Both the position numbers and the translations under genes were made by a program. The notes below the pieces were generated by a model, which searched no databases, was not told the DNA's origin, and saw only the letters and a list, made by a program, of their open reading frames with translations. This document shows, one piece after another, positions 1 to 8,705 of a DNA stretch of 64,000 bases. This DNA is from Staphylococcus gallinarum (GTDB taxonomy: Bacteria > Bacillota > Bacilli > Staphylococcales > Staphylococcaceae): assembly GCF_000875895.1 (NCBI RefSeq), contig NZ_JXCF01000001.1, forward strand, positions 372,001 to 436,000, in the 5' to 3' direction. The stretch's first letter is position 1. Each line of letters begins with the position of its first letter.

Positions 1-745
1 GTGCTTTAACAAGGTCTGCTTCGCAAACAATTGGACCTCGAGATGCATTGATTAAATAAGATGTTGATTTCATTTTTTGTAGTGCTTGATAATCAATCAT
101 ATGGTGCAGTTGATCATTATAGGCACAATTGATAGTTACAAAGTCAGAACATGTCAGTAGTTCATCTAGTTCGACGTGTTTTGCGTTTAATTCGGCTTCT
201 TTTTCTGGATAACGTGTAGGTCCTGAGTATAAGATATCCATACCAAAGCCTTTAGCACGTCTGGCAACAGCAGTACCGATTTCACCTAAACCAATGATTC
301 CAATTGTCTTGCCTGAGACTTCACGACCTCTGAAAAATAATGGTGACCATCCATTAAATCCAGTAGTACGACACAGTTGATCTCCTTCAGGAATACGTCT
401 AGCAACAGCAAGTAATATACCCATAGTCAAATCTGCAGTAGCATTTGTTGAAGCAATAGGTGTATTAGTAACATTAATATCACGTTTACGTGCAGCCTTA
501 ATATCTATATTGTTAAAACCAGCACCATAGTTTGCAATGATTTTTAAATTTGGAGCAGCATCCATCACATTTGCACCGACATTCGTTGATAGTAAAGTAA
601 TTAAGGCATCCACATCTTGTACTTTTTCGATAAGTTCTGATTCTGAAATTAAAGTATCTCCAGTATACATATCTACATCAAAATGTGCCTTAAGTTGATT
701 AAGACCAGCTTCAGGAATAGCACCTGCTATAAAAACTTTAGTCAT
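1..745 (-). CDS. D-isomer-specific 2-hydroxyacid dehydrogenase (partial, C-terminus outside window)
   Basis: This NAD(P)H-dependent 2-hydroxyacid dehydrogenase belongs to the glyoxylate/hydroxypyruvate reductase type, which reduces 2-keto acids in the cytosol. About 248 N-terminal residues are visible, starting MTKVFIAGAIPEAGL. They include the catalytic-domain motif NYGAGFNNID, the Rossmann dinucleotide motif GIIGLGEIG and the substrate-binding stretch NASRGPIV with its catalytic arginine. The catalytic Glu and His lie beyond the window edge. The ATG is preceded by a purine-rich site (AAGGAGACG in transcript sense). A Rex-type operator sits about 20 bp upstream, so the gene is probably derepressed when NADH is high, which fits a fermentative role. 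The exact substrate cannot be told. Confidence 0.9.
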   Translation of the reverse strand, partial: MTKVFIAGAIPEAGLNQLKAHFDVDMYTGDTLISESELIEKVQDVDALITLLSTNVGANVMDAAPNLKIIANYGAGFNNIDIKAARKRDINVTNTPIASTNATADLTMGILLAVARRIPEGDQLCRTTGFNGWSPLFFRGREVSGKTIGIIGLGEIGTAVARRAKGFGMDILYSGPTRYPEKEAELNAKHVELDELLTCSDFVTINCAYNDQLHHMIDYQALQKMKSTSYLINASRGPIVCEADLVKA

Positions 746-764
746 AAACTTCGTCTCCTTTATA

Positions 765-782
765 TTGTGAAATTATTCACAT
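765..782. promoter_or_regulatory. Rex-type operator
   Basis: The sequence TTGTGAAATTATTCACAT matches the known Gram-positive Rex consensus (TTGTGAA, four A/T, TTCACAA) in 17 of 18 positions. It lies 20 bp before the start of the minus-strand dehydrogenase and probably overlaps its promoter. Rex is the NADH/NAD+ sensing repressor. Confidence 0.75.
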
Positions 783-1190
783 ATTATAGTTTTAGTTTAT
801 CATCTATATTTTGTATAGGTATGCCAAAATTGCTAAATCCTGACTGGAATTTTGTGCTTAAGTGACAAAATAATTCGGTACAACTAATCAATAATTAAAT
901 TACTGATAAATGCGCTAGTTGGTAGTGATTAAATTAGGAGAAAAGTTACTATCAATATTCGATTATTGTCCCCTCTATGACAGAAGGTATACCACAAGCT
1001 AATAGTTGAAGTTATGTATTAAATTTGCAAAGTATCACGATGATTTTAAATTTGAAAATTTTATGAAAACTTGATATATCAGTAAAAAATTACTAAAACC
1101 TCTTTTATTTTAGTTAGATTTTTTGTAATATAGCACCTATGAATTTTTGTGAGTGAGTATCACATATAGTTAAAAGGGAGGGGAACAGTA
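783..1190. other. Intergenic region between divergent genes
   Basis: About 400 bp between the divergent dehydrogenase and MFS genes. It must hold the MFS promoter. Apart from the Rex box at its left edge I see no convincing gene, repeat or strong hairpin; the only sizeable reading frame lacks a ribosome-binding site and runs into the dehydrogenase. Confidence 0.5.
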
Positions 1191-2342
1191 ATGAAAAATA
1201 ATAATTTAATCTTTATTATCTTTATGATTGGTACATTTACAGTAGGGATGGCAGAATATGTTGTTACGGGATTGTTAACACAAATAGCCAATGATATGCA
1301 TGTTTCAATATCTAATGCAGGTTTGCTCATTAGTGTATACGCAATAAGTGTAGCGATTATTGGTCCTTTTATGAGAATTGCAACGATTAATTATTCTGCA
1401 AAAAAATTATTACCAATTTTAGTTGGGATCTTTATTGTTAGTAATATTATAGGAATGCTGGCACCGAACTTTTATGTATTACTACTTTCAAGATTATTAT
1501 CTGCAGCAATGCATGCACCATTTTTCGGTGTTTGTATGAGTGTGGCAGCAACAATTGCGCCACCTGCTAAGAAAACGCAAGCTATTGCATTAGTTCAAGC
1601 AGGTTTAACGATTGCAGTAATGATTGGCGTACCTTTTGGTTCGTTTTTAGGTAGCTTTACAAATTGGAGAACTGTATTTGGCATTATGGTTCTCTTGGCA
1701 GTGATCACATTTATAGGTGTACTAAAATTCACTCCAAATGTAAGTTTAAGTACGGAAGCCAATGTAAAGGATGAATTAACGGTCTTTAAGAATAAACATA
1801 TTCTGATTATTATAGCGATTATTGTTTTTGGATTTTCAGGTGTGTTTACGTCTTATACATTTATGGAGCCAATGATTCATGAATTTGCGCCATTTAAGAC
1901 GGTCGGCTTAACAGTATGTCTATTTATGTTTGGTCTAGGCGGTGTTATTGGGAATTTAACGACTGGTAATATTCCACAAAGAAAGTTAACACAATATTTA
2001 TTCTATACGTTCTTGTTATTGTTTATTACGATTCTACTATTTGTAACGGTATTACATGTAACAGTATTAGCGTTTATTATTTGCTTTATGTTCGGCTTTG
2101 GTACATTTGGAACTACACCATTGCTTAATAGTATGATTATTTTAAATGCACATGAAGCACCATTATTAGCAAGTACATTGGCTGCTTCAGTATTTAATTT
2201 GGCTAACTTTATAGGTGCGATATTAGGTTCTCTATTATTGAATATCGGCTTACCATATATTGAAATTACATTTGTTTCAGCAAGTATTATTCTGTTGGGA
2301 ATCATATTGAATTTTATTAATTTCATATATGAACGTAAATAA
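1191..2342 (+). CDS. MFS transporter, DHA1/AraJ-like exporter
   Basis: A 383-residue, twelve-helix major facilitator superfamily protein of the drug:H+ antiporter-1 type (AraJ, YdhP and PbuE relatives), predicted to export a small molecule across the cytoplasmic membrane. The first helix carries GTFTVGMAEYVVTGLL, typical of this group. Helix 4 and the central loop follow the usual 6+6 arrangement, with a charged loop near residues 185-200. The start is supported by a strong AGGGAGGGG site. It stands alone, converging on the panE-like gene. The substrate is not evident; purine, arabinose-like sugar or drug efflux are all possible for the family. Confidence 0.85.
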   Translation: MKNNNLIFIIFMIGTFTVGMAEYVVTGLLTQIANDMHVSISNAGLLISVYAISVAIIGPFMRIATINYSAKKLLPILVGIFIVSNIIGMLAPNFYVLLLSRLLSAAMHAPFFGVCMSVAATIAPPAKKTQAIALVQAGLTIAVMIGVPFGSFLGSFTNWRTVFGIMVLLAVITFIGVLKFTPNVSLSTEANVKDELTVFKNKHILIIIAIIVFGFSGVFTSYTFMEPMIHEFAPFKTVGLTVCLFMFGLGGVIGNLTTGNIPQRKLTQYLFYTFLLLFITILLFVTVLHVTVLAFIICFMFGFGTFGTTPLLNSMIILNAHEAPLLASTLAASVFNLANFIGAILGSLLLNIGLPYIEITFVSASIILLGIILNFINFIYERK

Positions 2343-2452
2343 TAAGATTATAAAACCGTAATTATTAACTTTTTATAAAAAGTAATGAGGTTGGTAACAA
2401 ATTAGAATCTCTTGTGTTTTGTAGTTTCATTATAAAGATATGATATGACACG

Positions 2453-2515
2453 TGAAACACTTGAGGAAGATAAGTGAGTCCGAGATTTAGACGCGACTCA
2501 AGCCCTTTTGATCAG
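2453..2515 (+). repeat. Copy A of a dispersed intergenic element
   Basis: A structured stretch with paired GAGTC/GACTC and CTTGAG/CTCAAG arms. It aligns with the better preserved copy at 25591-25677 through GA-ACAC-TGAGG at the left and CGA-C-CA-GCCC further in. This is the most divergent of the four copies and lacks the CCTAGG core. It lies between convergent genes, with a hairpin 33 bp downstream. Confidence 0.45.
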
Positions 2516-2540
2516 CAAAAAATGATATCATCTATTTATA

Positions 2541-2585
2541 AAAAAGAGGCCATCCGTAAAGATAGATTAATCTTGGCGGGTGGCC
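2541..2585 (-). terminator. Rho-independent terminator for the panE-like gene
   Basis: Arms GGCCATCCG (2548) and CGGGTGGCC (ending 2585), with inner AAGAT/ATCTT pairing. On the minus strand the hairpin is followed by a T-run at 2541-2545. It ends minus-strand transcription 32 bp past the reductase stop codon. Confidence 0.8.
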
Positions 2586-2616
2586 CTAACTATATGCTGT
2601 CGATGCGAGTAGTGAT

Positions 2617-3549
2617 TTAAAGTTGATTCCTTTCTAATTGATGTATTTGATGTGTCAGCATTTGATTGATAGGTGTTAGTATACCAAGTTCCTGTCCGTA
2701 TTTAGCAATTTGTCCATTCAAGAAATCAATTTCTGTCGGTCTACCATTATTCAAATCTTGGTACATGGATGGGTAATGCAACCCTTGTTCAGAATCTGGA
2801 TACATCGCGGTAATCGTATTTAGTAATGTGTCGGCTTCAATTTCTATGTTTTTGGCGTGTGCTACAGTAACAATTTCATCTATGATTAATGAGACCATCT
2901 CGTTTACTTTGGAATAAGCACCAAACTCTCCAATACGTTGATTTAATATGGTACAGAGTGGGTTAAGTACACAATTAACTGTGACCTTTGTCCAAATCGC
3001 TTCAAAGACATTGTTGCTTATAGTCGCGTTTAAATTTGCAGTATTTAAAATGTGTGCAATTGTTTCACTAATCTCATTGTTTACACCATTAGCGCATTGG
3101 AAATTAATAGAACCTGTACCCTCCAATAATAAATGACCAGGTCCTTTCAGCCCTGCAGACCACATAGTTACTGCTAGATAAATTTGATGCAGTGGGACAA
3201 TTTTTGATAAACGTTCTTCGTGGCCTAAACCGTTCATCATACTCAATATTGCTGTATCTTCATGAATAGCACCACCATTTTTTAACTGTGTTAACATCGC
3301 TTCAGATTGCATAGACTTTGTTAATAAAATAATGAGATCATATGTATCAGCAACATCTTTGGATAAGATAGCAGGGATTGATACAGTATATGTATCTGTT
3401 TCAGTCTGAATTTTCATACCATCATTATTGATATTTTGCACATGAACTTTCCAATCATCAATAAGTGTCACATCGTGCCCTGCTTGATGTAATGCAACCC
3501 CAATTCTGCCGCCCATGGCACCTGCGCCAGCTACTGCAATTTTATACAT
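2617..3549 (-). CDS. Ketopantoate reductase family protein (PanE/ApbA-like)
   Basis: A 310-residue NADPH-dependent 2-keto acid reductase of the PanE/ApbA family. The family member PanE reduces 2-dehydropantoate to pantoate for coenzyme A, but many paralogues act on other keto acids. The Rossmann motif AGAGAMGG lies at residues 6-13. The catalytic lysine is in WTKVTVNC, and the C-terminal substrate-binding domain carries the usual HYPSMYQDL and TEIDFLNG motifs. The in-frame ATG at 3549 is chosen over one 24 bp upstream because AAGGGGG sits at proper spacing before it. No panB, panC or panD is nearby, so a pantothenate role is uncertain; it may be a stand-alone paralogue. Confidence 0.85.
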   Translation of the reverse strand: MYKIAVAGAGAMGGRIGVALHQAGHDVTLIDDWKVHVQNINNDGMKIQTETDTYTVSIPAILSKDVADTYDLIILLTKSMQSEAMLTQLKNGGAIHEDTAILSMMNGLGHEERLSKIVPLHQIYLAVTMWSAGLKGPGHLLLEGTGSINFQCANGVNNEISETIAHILNTANLNATISNNVFEAIWTKVTVNCVLNPLCTILNQRIGEFGAYSKVNEMVSLIIDEIVTVAHAKNIEIEADTLLNTITAMYPDSEQGLHYPSMYQDLNNGRPTEIDFLNGQIAKYGQELGILTPINQMLTHQIHQLERNQL

Positions 3550-3717
3550 AATTAAGCCCCCTTGATTAATCAAAATTAAATTTCAGAAAAGTTAGATAGT
3601 TGTACAAAATAATAATATTATAGTGAAAGATATTTTTGAAGTGATTGATATGGAAAAGACTGTAGCTCCAAATAGCTATATTCACTTTAATTAAAATAGC
3701 AAATTTCAATTTTAAAA

Positions 3718-3735
3718 AAGTTTCACATGAAACTT
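3718..3735. promoter_or_regulatory. parS-like palindrome (weak candidate)
   Basis: Arms AAGTTTCA and TGAAACTT around CA give a core one base away from the Bacillus/Staphylococcus Spo0J-binding parS core GTTTCACGTGAAAC. Flanking bases also differ from consensus, so binding is uncertain. Confidence 0.25.
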
Positions 3736-3896
3736 ATATTTTTTAATAAATTGAGCGGTGTCACATCGGTAGCTAAGTAGAGAATAAAGCGTTTTGTATT
3801 GAACGACAAAGAAATAAAAAACAATTAGATATTGCGCTACTTTTTGTATATAATTATATATAAATAAGTTTAATATTAGGAAAAGGGGATTATATT

Positions 3897-4364
3897 ATGA
3901 AGTTTAAATATGTAGCGATTGCTGCAATAACATCTGCTATTATGCTTTCTGCATGTGATATCAATATTAATACAGGTGGCGATGACTCTAATAAATCAAG
4001 TTCAGAGTCAAAAAGTAACGATAGTCAAAAAAACAATGATCAACAAAGTAATGACAATCAATCAAATTCTAACGACTCACAAAATAGTAATAAAAGTAAT
4101 AGTTCGCAAAGTGATCAACAAAATGCTACAGCACAAAATCATAACGATACTTATGTAACACGTGATAATGTTATTGATATTGTCGAATCATATGAAGGCG
4201 AATATTTAGATACAGATAACTATACATATAAAGAACCTGAAAAGCGTGGTAACGGCGAGTGGGGATTCTCGTTTACTGATAAAGACGGTGATTTAGCTGG
4301 TTCATATATTATCGACAAAGATGGCTATGTTACGAAATACGATGAAAATGGTAACGAAGAGTAA
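3897..4364 (+). CDS. TpgX-like surface lipoprotein
   Basis: A 155-residue predicted lipoprotein. The first 19 residues form a lipoprotein signal peptide ending in LSAC, with Cys20 as the lipidated residue. Next come the motif DININTGG and a low-complexity Ser/Asn/Gln/Lys linker to about residue 85. The last 70 residues form a compact acidic domain (VTRDNVIDIVESYEG to YDENGNEE). The same domain, with the same N-terminal motif, recurs in the larger lipoprotein at 15325-16197, so the two are paralogues. It resembles the staphylococcal lipoprotein called TpgX. Its function is unknown; it should sit on the outer face of the membrane. The ribosome-binding site is AAAGGGG, and a terminator follows at 4392. 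Confidence 0.8.
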   Translation: MKFKYVAIAAITSAIMLSACDININTGGDDSNKSSSESKSNDSQKNNDQQSNDNQSNSNDSQNSNKSNSSQSDQQNATAQNHNDTYVTRDNVIDIVESYEGEYLDTDNYTYKEPEKRGNGEWGFSFTDKDGDLAGSYIIDKDGYVTKYDENGNEE

Positions 4365-4391
4365 TTTAAATATTATTATTATTTTATTTAG

Positions 4392-4427
4392 ATGAGTTTA
4401 GTAAATAATGCTAGACTCATTTTTTTG
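4392..4427 (+). terminator. Rho-independent terminator
   Basis: ATGAGTTTA pairs with TAGACTCAT (one G-U), followed by seven T. It lies 28 bp after the lipoprotein stop codon. Confidence 0.85.
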
Positions 4428-4533
4428 TAATATGTAAGGAATTTTGCACAGTCGAACAATTTGACACTAAGATGGAAAAGTAATAAGTTGTACTTGTAAT
4501 TAAAAATAATACATGTTTAAAGAGAGGGATAGC

Positions 4534-5385
4534 ATGAAGATATTATTGACGGGAGCAACGGGTAACTTAGGCACGTATATCACAGAACAAGCACTTGAGT
4601 CAGAGGTTTTGGACTTTAACATTGGTGTGCGAAATATTGATCAGGTGCCGGAGCAATGGAAAAGTGAACTATCAGTTAGACAATTAGATTATTTCAATGT
4701 AGATAGTATGATTGAAGCATTTCAAGATATAGACCTAGTAGTATTTATTCCAAGTATTATTCATCCATCATTTAAAAGATTACCAGAAGTTGAAAACTTA
4801 GTAACAGCAGCTAAAACAGCACAAGTTTCACATATACTGTTTGTCGGTTATTATGCTGATCAACACAATAACCCATTTCATATGAGTCCATACTTTGGCT
4901 ACGCTGAAAGATTGCTCGCTTCAAGTGGCATTCCATACACTTATGTACGCAATGCAATGTACATGGATCCACTTGTTCCATATCTATCAGAGTTAAAGGA
5001 ACTAGGCAAGTTGATTTACCCGGTAGGTAATGGAAAAATTAACTATATTTCTAGAGCAGATATTGCAAAAGGTATCGTTGCGATACTTAAAGATCCAACA
5101 TTTTTAGGTTCCAGATATTTACTTTCAGGTTATAGTTATTCAATGGAACAACTAGCACAAATTTTAACAAATGTAAGTGGAACAGAAATTATTTATGAAC
5201 CAGTATCTTTAGAAACTTTCGGTGAAATGTATGATGAACCGAAAGGATTTGGTCCTTTACTTGCTTCAATGTATCAAGCAGGGGCAATGGGGTTGCTTGA
5301 TCAACAATCGACAGATATTGAACAGCTAACAGGAGATAAACCAGAAACTTTCGAAAGTTACTTATCAAGAAATTATAAAGGATAG
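4534..5385 (+). CDS. NmrA/SDR-type NAD(P)-binding oxidoreductase
   Basis: A 283-residue atypical short-chain dehydrogenase of the NmrA/quinone-oxidoreductase (QorB-like) group, probably cytosolic. The nucleotide-binding motif GATGNLGTY lies at residues 7-15. There is a conserved YGYAERLLASSGIPYTYVRN-like segment near residue 130 and an RADIAKGIVAIL segment near residue 190, both characteristic of the NmrA family. No classical YxxxK catalytic pair is obvious, consistent with this family. The ATG at 4534 is preferred to an in-frame ATG 21 bp upstream because GAGAGGG precedes it at proper distance. It is monocistronic, with a terminator at 5424. The physiological substrate is unknown; quinone or nitrogen-sensor roles are known in the family. 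Confidence 0.8.
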   Translation: MKILLTGATGNLGTYITEQALESEVLDFNIGVRNIDQVPEQWKSELSVRQLDYFNVDSMIEAFQDIDLVVFIPSIIHPSFKRLPEVENLVTAAKTAQVSHILFVGYYADQHNNPFHMSPYFGYAERLLASSGIPYTYVRNAMYMDPLVPYLSELKELGKLIYPVGNGKINYISRADIAKGIVAILKDPTFLGSRYLLSGYSYSMEQLAQILTNVSGTEIIYEPVSLETFGEMYDEPKGFGPLLASMYQAGAMGLLDQQSTDIEQLTGDKPETFESYLSRNYKG

Positions 5386-5423
5386 CTTAAGCGTAGTACT
5401 TATGGTTAAAAAGTGAATTTTAC

Positions 5424-5454
5424 AAGCGTACGTTAGTAATTAGCGTACGCTTTT
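5424..5454 (+). terminator. Rho-independent terminator
   Basis: Perfect arms AAGCGTACG and CGTACGCTT around an 11-base loop, followed by a short T-run, 39 bp past the oxidoreductase stop codon. Confidence 0.8.
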
Positions 5455-5583
5455 AGTTATGGTGAATTTTTTTAGGAAACACGATATATTATTTACTTAA
5501 TATTTTAAAAATTCTTAAAATATACCTTTAAGTAATATTTATCTTTTTGTATAATATGCTTATCAAACAATAGGAGAATTTTA

Positions 5584-6075
5584 ATGGATAATTCACAGAA
5601 TCAAGTTATTAGTTGCTATAAAGCGTATTGGACGCGCTTTTTAGATGTTAATGGTCGTTCAACGCGTCCAGAATTTTGGCATCCGTTTTGGATTAATTTT
5701 GTAATATCTGCACTACTAGGTATTGTTTCGGGTGGTTTATTAAGTAGTATTTTTGCAATAGCGATTATTATTCCTACATTTACGGTAATGGCGAGACGTC
5801 TACATGATACGAATCGTACTATGCTTCTTGCAGTAGTGTTTGAAATTAGTGGACTCATTACAACGATAGCTGCAGTTGTATTTATCGTAGCAGTTGTTGC
5901 AGCGGCTAGTTCTGGTAGTGGAAGCGTAATTGGAGCATCCTTAATGGCAGGCGCATTTGGTACTGCAGTTGCAGGTATTATCACAATTTACACATTGGTT
6001 GTATTGATTGCGCCAGGAAACAAAGGACCTAATAATTATGGTGATGGTGGTAGTTGCGAAGTACCTAATAAATAA
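5584..6075 (+). CDS. DUF805 family membrane protein
   Basis: A 163-residue membrane protein of the DUF805 (YhaH-like) family. The N-terminal part has the family signature with aromatic residues and Arg (WTRFLDVNGRSTRPEFW), followed by four or so transmembrane segments. The conserved ARRLHDTNRT loop lies near residue 65 and a Gly/Asn-rich tail, GNKGPNNYGD, ends the protein. The start is supported by AGGAGAA. The family has no settled biochemical role; members are common inner-membrane proteins of unknown function. Just downstream lies the RloC-like ATPase gene, with a very short reading frame between them. Confidence 0.85.
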   Translation: MDNSQNQVISCYKAYWTRFLDVNGRSTRPEFWHPFWINFVISALLGIVSGGLLSSIFAIAIIIPTFTVMARRLHDTNRTMLLAVVFEISGLITTIAAVVFIVAVVAAASSGSGSVIGASLMAGAFGTAVAGIITIYTLVVLIAPGNKGPNNYGDGGSCEVPNK

Positions 6076-6128
6076 AATAACGAAGTTGTTAATTCTTAAT
6101 TTTAGGAATAATGTATAGGAGTATTAAA

Positions 6129-6185
6129 ATGAGAAAAACAATATCAGAGATTAAATCTAGTAAGATTTATCTCGTGCATTATTAG
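6129..6185 (+). CDS. Possible 18-residue leader peptide or gene remnant
   Basis: A short reading frame (MRKTISEIKSSKIYLVHY) with a good ribosome-binding site, AGGAG, seven bases before the ATG. It ends 34 bp before the RloC-like gene. It could be a leader peptide affecting that gene, the stub of a deleted gene, or chance. I recognise no family. Confidence 0.25.
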   Translation: MRKTISEIKSSKIYLVHY

Positions 6186-6219
6186 GTACTTAAATAAAAC
6201 TCGGATAAGGAGAATAAAT

Positions 6220-8607
6220 ATGCTATATGATTCAATCAAGGTATTTTACAATGATTTTATTTTTGAAAATTTGGATTTAGAATTTAATGGTAAAAAAGAT
6301 ATGATAATTTTTGGTAGAAATGGATCAGGTAAAAGTACGCTCTCCAAAAAGTTAGCATTTAGTAATATTGAAGAAATAGAAAATGAATACACCCATGATT
6401 GCCAGTTTATGTTAAATGGTAATGTAGTTCAAACTAAGCAATTAAATAATTTGAAAGTACATGTATATAACAATGATTTTCAAAATAAATACGTTTCTTT
6501 TTCTGAGTCCACTGATTTTGAAGCTATAGTGATGTTAGGAGATCAACAAAAATATCAAAATGATTTAGAACTGTATGAAAATAGTAAAGTTAATTTAATT
6601 CGAAATATTGATGAATGTAATGAGAAAATTGAAATTATCAAATTAGACCAAGAGGAAGACAAATTAAAAAAAGCATTTAAAGATGACAATAAATGGGCGG
6701 ACAGACGAAGAAGAATTTATGGAAATAAAAAAAATTCTAGTGTAAATATAGAAATTATTAAGAAAATACATAATAAAGACTATTCTCGAGATAAAAATAC
6801 TGCAGAAAAAAATTTGTGGAATTACATATGTGATATCGAATCATCAAGAAGAGATCAAAAAATAAATAAAGAAAATTTATTAAAATCAATTTCTGAAGTA
6901 ATATCAAAAATTGATTTTAATAAGTCAGATGTTGAAATCATCGAAGAATTTATACCATCTAATGTTATAACAAAGATAAAGACAATCGGGAAGACTACAA
7001 TTAACCCAACCCCTTATAATGAAAGGGAAAAACGCATTTTAGAAGTTTTAAAAAATTATGGTGCAGAGAAATTAGACGAGTCAATTGAAATGACTAAATC
7101 ACCAATGAGTTTTTGTCCAACATGTTATTCAGAGATGAGTAAGCAATTAAAAGAAGAACTTAATATTTCTATTAGCAAAGTGATTGAAGAAGAAAACATA
7201 AGGGCTTTAGAAGATGAAATAGATTCTATTTACTTCTTAAAATTAAGGTCTTTACCAATTAATGAAAAATTAGATATATCAAATCAGAATAATCTGAATG
7301 AAGAAATAGAAAACTATCATCATCAAACTAAAATTATAATAGATATGTTACATGATAAAAAACGTAAATTATATGAAGAAATAAATTTAGATGATGAAGT
7401 TTTGGGATTAAAGGAAACTATATCAAAAATTGTTTCTAAGATTAGATTATTAACAAACAATATAGATGGTTATAATAAAAGATTCAGAAATCAACAAAAA
7501 TTAATTGATGAAGCAATTGAACTTAATGATAACTTGGCTTACTTTGAAACATCATTTCAATTTAACTCGTATGAGGAAAAAAGAAAATCAGTTGATAGAT
7601 TGAAAGGTGAATTGAACAATCTTGAAAGTGAAAAACAAATAGTCGAAGATAAGATAAATTCGTTATTAACTAAAATGAAGAAAACAGATATTGCCTTGAA
7701 TGAAATAAATTCGAATTTGACTCAAATATTTTATGATAAAAATCGTTTGCAGTTAGAACATTCGGAAAATAAATATTATGTTAAGTCACGTGGGAAAACT
7801 GTTCAATTAAAAGATTTATCTGTTGGAGAACAGAATATTATTGGTCTATGTTACTTTTTTAGCATCATTAATAAAAACAAAAGTACGAACGATTTATTTA
7901 GCGATAAATTATTAGTAGTATTAGATGATCCAATTTCTAGTTTTGATAGAGAAAATAAGATAGGTGTATATAATTTATTAAGCACATATTTTAAAAAGAT
8001 AGAGTCTGGTAATAGTGATAGCAAGATAATAGTATTAACACATGATATGGAAGTATTTTTAAATATAGAAAAAATATTACATAATCTTCCGAACAATAAT
8101 AAAACTAATGCAATGATTTTAGATAGAGAAGGATTGAAAAGAGCAGATAAAAATTTAAAGCATCAATATACAAAAAATATAAATGATATTTATGATTTTG
8201 CTTGTGGCAAAAAGGATGAGTTAGAAGACGTAATTGGAAATGTCATGAGAAAAGTGTTTGAAGCTTTCTCTACATTTAATTATAAATGTGGATTTGATTC
8301 CATACTGACTGATGAAAATATAATGAAAGAAATTGAAGATAATCGTGAAAGAGAGTTTTTTAAAAACTTTATGTTTAGATTAGTATTTCATAATGAAAGT
8401 CATATGTTAGATATAACAAAAAATATAACTGATTTAAACCATTATTCATACCTATCCATAGAGGAAAAGATTTATACAGCTAAAATGATGATTGTCTTAT
8501 TATATAGATTAAATCAAACTCATGTCACTGCATATGTAAATAATCTTAAAAAAGATGGATATATAGATAAGTGGATGGATCAAATAAAGAGCGTTTCTAT
8601 AGTATAG
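6220..8607 (+). CDS. RloC/PrrC-like AAA_13 ATPase, candidate tRNA anticodon nuclease
   Basis: A 795-residue SMC/Rad50-like ATPase of the AAA_13 family that includes the anticodon nucleases PrrC and RloC. Walker A is GRNGSGKST (residues 32-40), the ABC signature LSVGEQN (533-539), Walker B LLVVLDDP (Asp569/Asp570) and the switch histidine VLTHD (His608). The long middle region is Lys/Glu/Asn-rich and coiled-coil-like. A CPTC pair lies near its centre (Cys299, Cys302), placed like the zinc hook of RloC. The C-terminal domain holds Arg677-x3-Glu681 and, 47-51 residues on, His724/His728, the order and approximate spacing of the Arg-Glu-His nuclease triad reported for PrrC. No restriction-modification gene is adjacent, as is common for RloC. 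Strong A/T codon bias suggests transfer. Nuclease activity is inferred, not shown; other AAA_13 defence ATPases are alternatives. Confidence 0.7.
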   Translation: MLYDSIKVFYNDFIFENLDLEFNGKKDMIIFGRNGSGKSTLSKKLAFSNIEEIENEYTHDCQFMLNGNVVQTKQLNNLKVHVYNNDFQNKYVSFSESTDFEAIVMLGDQQKYQNDLELYENSKVNLIRNIDECNEKIEIIKLDQEEDKLKKAFKDDNKWADRRRRIYGNKKNSSVNIEIIKKIHNKDYSRDKNTAEKNLWNYICDIESSRRDQKINKENLLKSISEVISKIDFNKSDVEIIEEFIPSNVITKIKTIGKTTINPTPYNEREKRILEVLKNYGAEKLDESIEMTKSPMSFCPTCYSEMSKQLKEELNISISKVIEEENIRALEDEIDSIYFLKLRSLPINEKLDISNQNNLNEEIENYHHQTKIIIDMLHDKKRKLYEEINLDDEVLGLKETISKIVSKIRLLTNNIDGYNKRFRNQQKLIDEAIELNDNLAYFETSFQFNSYEEKRKSVDRLKGELNNLESEKQIVEDKINSLLTKMKKTDIALNEINSNLTQIFYDKNRLQLEHSENKYYVKSRGKTVQLKDLSVGEQNIIGLCYFFSIINKNKSTNDLFSDKLLVVLDDPISSFDRENKIGVYNLLSTYFKKIESGNSDSKIIVLTHDMEVFLNIEKILHNLPNNNKTNAMILDREGLKRADKNLKHQYTKNINDIYDFACGKKDELEDVIGNVMRKVFEAFSTFNYKCGFDSILTDENIMKEIEDNREREFFKNFMFRLVFHNESHMLDITKNITDLNHYSYLSIEEKIYTAKMMIVLLYRLNQTHVTAYVNNLKKDGYIDKWMDQIKSVSIV

Positions 8608-8655
8608 AATGGGTGAAATTTATTTCAATTAAGATAATTATTTAGCAATTTAAAT

Positions 8656-8693
8656 AATCAAACACCTGATAGTTAACTATCAGGTGTTTGATT
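8656..8693. terminator. Perfect 38-bp palindrome, bidirectional terminator
   Basis: Nineteen-base perfect arms (left arm begins AATCAAACACCTG) between the convergent RloC-like and YjiH genes. It should stop transcription from both sides. Confidence 0.8.
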
Positions 8694-8705
8694 ACATAAT
8701 TAGTT

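Noticed and set aside
683-865. A 60-codon plus-strand frame at the start of the first intergenic region
   Set aside because: It overlaps the dehydrogenase gene antisense and the Rex box, with no ribosome-binding site.
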